A stretch of 28,263 nucleotides of DNA, taken from the NCBI GenBank assembly GCA_002358855.1, contig DEPQ01000076.1:11222-39484 (forward strand). The letters are read 5' to 3'. Source of the stretch: Bacteroidales bacterium UBA3388. GTDB taxonomy: Bacteria > Bacteroidota > Bacteroidia > Bacteroidales > P3. The notes under the pieces were generated by a model. That model was not told where the DNA came from. It searched no databases and worked only from the letters and a program-made list of their open reading frames with translations. This document shows positions 16,106 to 22,623 of this stretch, one piece after another. A program made the position numbers and the translations under genes. Every line of letters starts with the position of its first letter. Position 1 is the stretch's first letter.

Positions 16106-17560
16106 CTAAATGTTTTTTAATATTTCTAATGTGTGTTTCCAATAAAGCTCTACGGTTCTTATTTCTAAGCGTTCGTCAGGTGAATGCACTCCTCTTAGGG
16201 TTGGACCATAAGAAATCATATCCATTCCTGGATATTTCTCTCCTATCAAACCACATTCTAAGCCTGCATGTATTGCTCTTACTATTGGTTCTTTATTGAA
16301 TAATTTCTTGTAAGCATCAACCGCTATTTTTAATATTTTACTTTCTGGATTAGGTGCCCAACCTGGATAACCATCTCCGTGTTCTACGTCTGCTCCTGCT
16401 AATAAGAAACAACTTTCTACTCTGTATGCTGCTGCGTATTTAGCACTTTCTACCGAAGAACGTTGAGATGTTGTGATAAAGAAATGATCTTCTTTCATTT
16501 TTACTGAGGCTAAGTTTGTAGAAGTTTCAACAAATCCCGGTATTTCTCTGCTCATAGCCAGTACTCCGTGAGGACAAGCATACAAAACATTCAAAAGATT
16601 GTCTTGACTTAACATATCTACTACAAATTCTGGCTTTTCTGCTTCTGAAAGAATGATTTCCATATCTGGTTCTGTGGTACGGAATTCGTATTTCAAATCT
16701 ACTGCAAATTTTTCTACGATTTCTTTCATCAACTCTACGTCTGCTTGTGCTACAACAAAGGTTGCATTTGCTTCTCTTGCTATTGCGTTACGAAGATTTC
16801 CTCCTTCAAAACAAGAAAGTCTTAAATCCATTTCTTTATCTAATGACCAAAGAATACGATTCAATAATTTGTTTGCACAAGCCAATCCTTTATTGATGTC
16901 ATCTCCTGAGTGTCCTCCTTTAAGTCCTTTAACCATTATTTTAAATGCAGGTGCATCTGGTGTTTCTTCTTTATCGTAAGGAAGTTTTGCAACAGTGTCT
17001 ATTCCACCTGCACAACCTATGAAAATTTCTCCTTCATCTTCACTATCAAGGTTAAGAAGTATTCTACTTTTTAATACATCTACTGAAAGAGCTTCTGCTC
17101 CTGATAGTCCTGTTTCTTCATCTACTGTAAATAAACATTCAATCGGTCCGTGTTCTATGTCGTTTGCATCTAAGATTGCTAAGGCTGTTGCAACTCCAAT
17201 GCCGTCATCTGCTCCCAAAGTAGTGCCATCGGCTTTTAACCATTCGCCTTCTATTTTTGGAACAATGGCATCTTTTTCAAAATCAAAGACTTTATCGCTG
17301 TTTTTTTCGCAAACCATATCTATATGTGATTGTAAGCAAACCCAAGGAGAGTTTTCTTTTCCTTTTGTTGCACCTTTGCGAATTATTACATTGCCTATTT
17401 CGTCTGAAACGTACTCTAAATTTCTTTCTTTCGCCCAATTGATAAGGTATTCAGTCATTTTTTCTTCGTGTTTTGAAGGACGAGGAATAGAAAGAATTTC
17501 TTCAAAAAATTTAAACAAACTTTTTGGTTCTAAATTTGCTAAAATACTATTGTTTGCCAT
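16106..17560 (-). CDS. pepD: Aminoacyl-histidine dipeptidase (cytosol non-specific dipeptidase, M20C)
   Basis: This 484-residue zinc dipeptidase with broad specificity for dipeptides acts in the cytosol. Visible are the N-terminal IPRPSKHE (25-32), the metal site QSHIDM with H79 and D81, LGADDGIG with the bridging Asp at 118/119, and VDEETG with the catalytic Glu pair 148-149. The NHxxSGDD-like lid motif GGHSGDD and a late HAGLECG histidine follow. Length agrees with E. coli PepD (485). It appears to be the first gene of the four-gene minus-strand operon ending in the T9SS plug gene. The ATG at 17560 is preceded by an AT-rich leader containing 21-base repeats. Confidence 0.95.
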   Translation of the reverse strand: MANNSILANLEPKSLFKFFEEILSIPRPSKHEEKMTEYLINWAKERNLEYVSDEIGNVIIRKGATKGKENSPWVCLQSHIDMVCEKNSDKVFDFEKDAIVPKIEGEWLKADGTTLGADDGIGVATALAILDANDIEHGPIECLFTVDEETGLSGAEALSVDVLKSRILLNLDSEDEGEIFIGCAGGIDTVAKLPYDKEETPDAPAFKIMVKGLKGGHSGDDINKGLACANKLLNRILWSLDKEMDLRLSCFEGGNLRNAIAREANATFVVAQADVELMKEIVEKFAVDLKYEFRTTEPDMEIILSEAEKPEFVVDMLSQDNLLNVLYACPHGVLAMSREIPGFVETSTNLASVKMKEDHFFITTSQRSSVESAKYAAAYRVESCFLLAGADVEHGDGYPGWAPNPESKILKIAVDAYKKLFNKEPIVRAIHAGLECGLIGEKYPGMDMISYGPTLRGVHSPDERLEIRTVELYWKHTLEILKNI

Positions 17561-17610
17561 AGTTTTATTTTTATTATATATACATTAACTTTAAAACGTC
17601 TTTATTTGTT

Positions 17611-17672
17611 TTATATTTTTCTTTGTTTTAAAAAATTATTTCTTTGATTTACAAAATTATTTCTTTGATTTA
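17611..17672. repeat. Period-21 direct repeats upstream of pepD
   Basis: A 20-base sequence (AAAATTATTTCTTTGATTTA) occurs perfectly at 17632-17651 and 17653-17672. A weaker copy at 17611-17630 matches at about 14 of 20 positions, keeping the 21-base period. The array fills half of the 124-base gap between pepD and the yeiH stop. A minus-strand TAATTTTG at 17652-17659 matches the -7 promoter consensus and lies between the perfect copies. It could be a regulator-binding array for the pepD operon. Confidence 0.75.
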
Positions 17673-17684
17673 TTTTAGTCTTTC

Positions 17685-18593
17685 TTAGAGAAAGAAAAAT
17701 AAGGTTGAGACTGAGATTATTATCCACAAGAAAACACCGAGCAAAAAAGGACGAACGCCAACGGTTTTAAGGTCTGCGAAATTGAATCCGCTACCTATCA
17801 TAAACAAAGCTAAGACCATTCCTCGTTTTCCTATGTAAGAAAGAACACTATACGCAGGTTGCAAAACCGGAATAAAGCCTGCGATAAGTATTGCAATTAC
17901 AAAATAAAGTATAAACCAAGGAATTTTAATTTTTCCTTTACCTTGATTGTTCTTTCTATTGAGAAGCAAAACCAAAAATGAGAGAGGAATTATCCAAAGT
18001 GTTCTTGCAAGTTTTACTGTTGCGGCAACTTGCAATGCTTCTTTGCCATATTCTGCTCCTGCACCAACAACAGAAGATGTATCGTGAATTGCAATTGCTG
18101 ACCAATAGCCAAAACTTTCTTGACTCATATTAAAATAATGTCCTATAAAAGGAAAAATAAATAAAGCAATGGCATTGAGAACAAAAACAACGGTTAGAGA
18201 AAAGGAAATTTGACTATCTTTTGCTCCAACAATAGGAGAAACCGCCGCAATTGCACTTCCTCCGCAGATTGCAGTGCCAGAAGAAATCAAAAATGTGGTA
18301 TTTCTTTCTACTTTAAGGATTTTTCCCAAGAAAACGCCTAATAAGAAAACCAAAAGTACCGAACAAGCAGTTAAAATAATGCCTTTTGAAGATACTTCTA
18401 TGACTTGTTGCAAGTTCATACCGAATCCCATAAGTACAACAGAGTATTGTAAAATTGGAGAAGAGTATTTTTTGAATTGAAACGGCTTTTCAATTTTCAG
18501 AAGCGAAAACAAAATTCCGCAAAACAATGCCATAGGAGCCGAAACGAACGGGAAAAGACAGAGAATCGCTACAATATAATACAGATATTTCAT
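17685..18593 (-). CDS. YeiH/UPF0324 family putative sulfate exporter
   Basis: This is an inner-membrane protein of about 302 residues with eight to ten hydrophobic segments. Family features are LQYSVVLMGFGMNLQQV, the GTAICGGSAIAAVSPIVGA re-entrant motif, and the HDTSSVVGAGAEYG and ATVKLARTLWIIP stretches. All are typical of UPF0324 (YeiH). The family is annotated as putative sulfate exporter, but the substrate is not firmly known. The reading frame is open to a TTG at 18608. I chose the ATG at 18593 because the TTG overlaps a predicted -7 promoter box and the ATG gives a normal N-terminus. It is transcribed alone, divergent from dapB. Confidence 0.88.
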   Translation of the reverse strand: MKYLYYIVAILCLFPFVSAPMALFCGILFSLLKIEKPFQFKKYSSPILQYSVVLMGFGMNLQQVIEVSSKGIILTACSVLLVFLLGVFLGKILKVERNTTFLISSGTAICGGSAIAAVSPIVGAKDSQISFSLTVVFVLNAIALFIFPFIGHYFNMSQESFGYWSAIAIHDTSSVVGAGAEYGKEALQVAATVKLARTLWIIPLSFLVLLLNRKNNQGKGKIKIPWFILYFVIAILIAGFIPVLQPAYSVLSYIGKRGMVLALFMIGSGFNFADLKTVGVRPFLLGVFLWIIISVSTLFFFL

Positions 18594-18605
18594 TTTCTTT
18601 TTTTG

Positions 18606-18613
18606 CAAAAATA
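18606..18613 (-). promoter_or_regulatory. Predicted -7 promoter element for yeiH
   Basis: The minus strand reads TATTTTTG followed by CA, matching TAnnTTTG, only 12 bases before the ATG at 18593. It implies an almost leaderless transcript and argues against the upstream TTG start. Confidence 0.5.
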
Positions 18614-18635
18614 GTATTTTTAAGCAAACTATTTA

Positions 18636-18643
18636 TATCTTTG
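18636..18643 (+). promoter_or_regulatory. Predicted -7 promoter element for the dapB operon
   Basis: TATCTTTG matches the TAnnTTTG consensus and lies 20 bases before the dapB ATG, in the short divergent region shared with yeiH. A -33 box is not clear. Confidence 0.6.
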
Positions 18644-18663
18644 TAAAAAAAATTGTTTTAGAG

Positions 18664-19353
18664 ATGAATATCCTTATAATAGGTTACGGAAAAATGGGAA
18701 AAATGGTAGAAGAGATAGCTTTAAGCAAATCGGATACCATTGTAGGAATAATAGACAAAGAAGAAGATTGGCAAACCTTTGACAAAAACAACAAATATAA
18801 AGACATAGTTGCAATAGACTTTTCTATTCCGAGCAAAGTCTTAGACAATATAGAAAAAGCGTGGGAAAGAAATATTGCAATCGTTGTTGGCACAACAGGT
18901 TGGTACGATAAATTAGAACAAATCACACAAAGAGCAAACCAAGAGAAGAAAACACTTTTTTGGGCTTCTAATTTCTCAATTGGAGTTTTTCTTTTCAATA
19001 AATTAAATGCTTATTTGGCAGATATGATGAAGGAATATTCGGACTATAATCCTTCGATTAAAGAAATTCATCACATACATAAATTGGACGCTCCTTCGGG
19101 TACAGCGATTACTTTGGCTCAAACCCTTGTAGAAAATCATAATATAGAAAAACAAAACCTCAACATAGAATCGGTAAGAGAAGGAGAAGTATGCGGAACT
19201 CACATAATAAACTATTATAGTGAGGTTGATGATATTGAAATCAAACACACAGCACACAGTCGCAAAGGGTTTGCAAGCGGAGCTGTTATGGCAGCACATT
19301 GGCTCAAAGGAAAACAAGGAGTTTTTACAATGAAAGATTTTATCAACCTATAA
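18664..19353 (+). CDS. dapB: 4-hydroxy-tetrahydrodipicolinate reductase
   Basis: This cytosolic enzyme of the diaminopimelate/lysine pathway reduces hydroxy-tetrahydrodipicolinate with NAD(P)H. The protein has 229 residues, shorter than E. coli DapB (273) but normal for the compact Bacteroidota form. It has the Rossmann loop GYGKMG (7-12), VGTTGW (75-80) and the catalytic signature EIHHIHKLDAPSGTA (134-148), with the expected acid H136 and Lys140. It is first in a long plus-strand gene train; the ROK kinase starts 13 bases after its stop. The diaminopimelate product is relevant to the peptidoglycan gene at the other end of the window. Confidence 0.94.
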   Translation: MNILIIGYGKMGKMVEEIALSKSDTIVGIIDKEEDWQTFDKNNKYKDIVAIDFSIPSKVLDNIEKAWERNIAIVVGTTGWYDKLEQITQRANQEKKTLFWASNFSIGVFLFNKLNAYLADMMKEYSDYNPSIKEIHHIHKLDAPSGTAITLAQTLVENHNIEKQNLNIESVREGEVCGTHIINYYSEVDDIEIKHTAHSRKGFASGAVMAAHWLKGKQGVFTMKDFINL

Positions 19354-19366
19354 AAACAAATTAGAA

Positions 19367-20323
19367 ATGAACTACTCAATAGGCATAGATATAGGAGGAA
19401 CAAATACTTGTTTTGGATTAGTAAATGAAAATGCAGAAATAACATATCAAAGTGCAATAAAGACAAAGAATTTTCCTATTTTAGAGGATTATCTAACAGA
19501 ATTAGTAAAGCAAATCAAAGACTTAATTGCACATTGTCCTGAACCAGAAAATATTTTAGGTGTAGGCATAGGTGCTCCTAATGGAAACTATTACAAAGGC
19601 ACGATTGAACTTGCACCAAACCTTCCTTTCAAAGGCATTATCCCTATTAAAAATATGTTAGAGATGCTTTTGCTTAACGAAGGCTGGAATTTGAAAGTCA
19701 CAATCACTAATGACGCAAACGCAGCAGGCATAGGAGAAATGATTTACGGTGCTGCAAAAGGCGTAAACGACTTTATAATGATTACACTCGGCACAGGAGT
19801 TGGCAGTGCTATTGTTTCAAACGGAAAAATGATATACGGACACGATGGATTCGCAGGAGAAGTTGGACATACTATTGTAGAAATTGACGGAAGAGAGTGT
19901 GGGTGTGGAAGAAAGGGCTGTTTAGAAACATATTCTTCTGCAACAGGCATAAGACGTACTGCATTAAGTCTTTTGAAACAAGAAAACTCGCCTTCTATTC
20001 TTAGAGAAATTGAAGAAAAAGACATAAATGGATATACAATTTGCGAAGCAGCAAGAAAAAATGATGCTTTGGCTTTGAAATGTATTGATCTTACTGCACG
20101 AATGCTTGCAATAGGTGTTGCAAATGCTGTTGCGGTTACTTCGCCTAAGAAGATTATTTTTTCGGGAGGGCTAAGCAAAGCAGGCGATTTGTTATTAACG
20201 CCTTTTAAAGCATACTTAGAAGAAAATCTTTACCCTGTTTTTCGTGGTAAAATAGAAGTTGAGTTATCTGCTTTGGAAGAAAACAACACTGCAATCTTGG
20301 GAGCAGCAGCATTAAACTATTAA
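19367..20323 (+). CDS. ROK family sugar kinase (glucokinase-like)
   Basis: This 318-residue cytosolic kinase has the ATP phosphate loop DIGGTNT (8-14), the catalytic NDANAA with D116, LGTGVGSAIV (141-150) and the ROK zinc site (H168 with the CGCGRKGC cysteines at 178-185). It is followed by the LE motif of sugar-binding ROK enzymes. No DNA-binding domain is present, so it is a kinase and not a ROK repressor. The exact sugar (glucose, mannose or an amino sugar) cannot be read from the sequence. Its place 5 bases before a beta-mannosidase and near a GH92 enzyme suggests that it phosphorylates a sugar they release (inference). Confidence 0.9.
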   Translation: MNYSIGIDIGGTNTCFGLVNENAEITYQSAIKTKNFPILEDYLTELVKQIKDLIAHCPEPENILGVGIGAPNGNYYKGTIELAPNLPFKGIIPIKNMLEMLLLNEGWNLKVTITNDANAAGIGEMIYGAAKGVNDFIMITLGTGVGSAIVSNGKMIYGHDGFAGEVGHTIVEIDGRECGCGRKGCLETYSSATGIRRTALSLLKQENSPSILREIEEKDINGYTICEAARKNDALALKCIDLTARMLAIGVANAVAVTSPKKIIFSGGLSKAGDLLLTPFKAYLEENLYPVFRGKIEVELSALEENNTAILGAAALNY

Positions 20324-20328
20324 AAAAA

Positions 20329-22623
20329 ATGAAAAAGACTTTTTTATTTATAATTCTTTCTTTATTGTGTTGGAATTTTTCTTTGGCTCAAACAATCAAA
20401 ATCAACAATGGAATTTTGGTTTGCAACGGTGAGGTTTTCAAAATACACGATAACAAAACAAATATTTACGATTTGCTTGCCGAAAAAAGACATGAAAATA
20501 TGTTTTTTGCGGCAAACGAAAAGAATTATTCGTTTTTGGACACTTGTCATTTGACTTATGTTTTAACTTTTGAGGTTGATAAACATCTTTTAAAGAAAGA
20601 TATTATCCGTTTAAAGTTTGATTATATAGATACGTATGCAAAAATCATTCTTAACGGGAAAGAAGTTGCTACAACACAGAACGCTTTTCGTTCTTATGAG
20701 TTTGATGTAAAGGATTTCTTAAAAAAAGGCGAAAATAGTTTGATTGTAGAAATTGAACCTATATATCAAAAATGGCAAGCGGTAAATAGTGATGATTTCA
20801 ACATACTTCATTCCGAAAAACGAGCTGTTTTCCGTAAGGCTTCTTTTCAATTTGGTTGGGATTGGGCTCCTCGACAACTTGCAGGTGAGATTTCTTTTCC
20901 TATTTGTTTGACTTTTGAAGACGAAAAGGAATATTTAAGATTTGCAAGCGTGCAAACAGAGAAAATTTCTGACAATTCGGCAAATATGTTGCTTACTTTG
21001 AAAACCGAATTTCTTAAAAACAAACCTTATAATATTAAAGTATCTTACTCAACCGAAGGAGAAAAAACAATAACTAAGAATTTAGGAGAATTTTATCTTG
21101 CAAATTCCGAAGAGAATATCTCAAAATTACAATTTGAAATCGCAAATCCTCAACTTTGGTATCCTAATGGTTATGGCAAACCTACGCTTTATGATGCTGT
21201 TGTTTATATTTCCGATAAGCAATCAAAGATTTTGGATAGTGTAAAGACAAGATTTGGAATCAGAACAATAGAACTTTCACAGGAAAAGGACAAATATGGT
21301 AGCGAATTTTGTTTTATTGTGAACGGAAAGAAGATTTTTGCAAAGGGTTCAAACCTTGTGCCGACTGCTATGCACAAAGAAAGATACGAAGGCTTGGCTA
21401 AGCATATTGATTTGGTGAAAGATTGTAATATGAATATGCTTCGAGTTTGGGGAGGTGGATATTATGTAGATGAACAAATGTATAACGCCTGCGATGAAAA
21501 GGGAATTTTAATTTGGCAAGACTTTCCTTTTGCTTGTGCTTTGTATCCTGCAAGCGAAGAATACTTAGCGGAAGTTGAAGCCGAAGCAAAAGAAAATGTT
21601 TTAAGGATTTCTTCTCACCCTTCTTTGGCTCTTTGGTGTGGAAACAACGAAATTTGGGAAGGTTGGGGCAATTGGTCTTGGGATAAAGAGGTTAAGGATA
21701 CTGCTCTTGCGGTTGAGAATTATAATAAATTGTTTAAACAACTGCTTCCAAACATTGTGAATGAATATTGCCCAACAACAGATTATACTCATTCGTCTCC
21801 GCTTAATGGTTGGGGAAGAAAAGAAAGTCTTACCGAAGGAGATTGTCATTATTGGGGAGTTTGGTGGGGTGATTCTGTGCTTGAAACCTACACAAGAAAA
21901 GTTCCGCGTTTTATGAGTGAGTATGGTTTCCAATCTTCTCCTAATATAAAAACAGCAAACAAGTATTTCACTCTGCCTTATTCAAAAGAAAACGAAGGTT
22001 TTGCAATACATCAAAAACATAATCGTGGATTTGAATTGATTGATAATAGAATCTTAGAACGTTTTGACAAGTATAATACAGATGAAGACTATATAAATAA
22101 GGCTTCTTACGTTGCTTCGGAAGCTTTTTCTATTGGAATTGAATCTCATTTACGTGCTTTACCTTATTGTATGGGTAGTTTGACTTGGCAACTCAACGAA
22201 CCTTATCCTGCAATTGGTTGGAGTTGTATTGATGTTGATTATTTAAAGAAAGATGTCTATCACACAATTCAAAAATCCTTTGCACCTGTGGTTATAAGCA
22301 TTGATAAGTTTTCTAATCAAGACACAATATTTATATATGTAATCAATACATCTTGGAATGATTTTGAGATGGATTTAATAGGTAAGATGACAGACTGCGA
22401 TAACACTACAATATATTCTTTTGAGATTGAATCACAAATTCTTCCTCAAATGCAAAGTGTTTGTGTTTTAGAAATAGCAAAAAAAGACATTGGTTACTAT
22501 GACGAAAGCACTACAAAACTTGAAGTTTTTGGCTCTTATAAAGATGAAAACGATAATTTAATTACAATTGATAATAGTTCATATTTTGTTTATCCTAAAT
22601 ATTTAAAATGCAACAAAGAATGA
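20329..22623 (+). CDS. Exported beta-mannosidase, glycoside hydrolase family 2
   Basis: This 764-residue protein has a signal peptide ending near SLAQ (residue 21), so it is probably periplasmic. It has a GH2 sugar-binding domain (with FRKASFQFGWDWAPR at 168-182, characteristic of beta-mannosidases), an Ig-like domain (NPQLWYPNGYG, 273-283) and the TIM barrel. The acid/base is E441 in WCGNNE and the nucleophile is E531 in MSEYGFQS. It removes terminal beta-mannose, such as the Man-beta-1,4-GlcNAc core of N-glycans or mannan ends. It is somewhat shorter than typical family members (about 830-860), and the C-terminal Ig domain looks reduced. Its TGA overlaps the preferred ATG of the GH92 gene, so the two are translationally coupled. 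Confidence 0.92.
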   Translation: MKKTFLFIILSLLCWNFSLAQTIKINNGILVCNGEVFKIHDNKTNIYDLLAEKRHENMFFAANEKNYSFLDTCHLTYVLTFEVDKHLLKKDIIRLKFDYIDTYAKIILNGKEVATTQNAFRSYEFDVKDFLKKGENSLIVEIEPIYQKWQAVNSDDFNILHSEKRAVFRKASFQFGWDWAPRQLAGEISFPICLTFEDEKEYLRFASVQTEKISDNSANMLLTLKTEFLKNKPYNIKVSYSTEGEKTITKNLGEFYLANSEENISKLQFEIANPQLWYPNGYGKPTLYDAVVYISDKQSKILDSVKTRFGIRTIELSQEKDKYGSEFCFIVNGKKIFAKGSNLVPTAMHKERYEGLAKHIDLVKDCNMNMLRVWGGGYYVDEQMYNACDEKGILIWQDFPFACALYPASEEYLAEVEAEAKENVLRISSHPSLALWCGNNEIWEGWGNWSWDKEVKDTALAVENYNKLFKQLLPNIVNEYCPTTDYTHSSPLNGWGRKESLTEGDCHYWGVWWGDSVLETYTRKVPRFMSEYGFQSSPNIKTANKYFTLPYSKENEGFAIHQKHNRGFELIDNRILERFDKYNTDEDYINKASYVASEAFSIGIESHLRALPYCMGSLTWQLNEPYPAIGWSCIDVDYLKKDVYHTIQKSFAPVVISIDKFSNQDTIFIYVINTSWNDFEMDLIGKMTDCDNTTIYSFEIESQILPQMQSVCVLEIAKKDIGYYDESTTKLEVFGSYKDENDNLITIDNSSYFVYPKYLKCNKE

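Noticed and set aside
17680..17694. Small inverted repeat CTTTCT-TAG-AGAAAG at the yeiH stop as a terminator
   Set aside because: The stem is only 6 A/T-rich pairs and no T tract follows on the minus strand.
19367..20323. ROK protein as a transcriptional repressor
   Set aside because: It begins directly with the kinase ATP loop and lacks a helix-turn-helix domain.
22608..22619. Upstream in-frame ATG for the GH92 gene
   Set aside because: It adds MQQR in front of a standard signal peptide; the ATG overlapping the previous stop is more natural.
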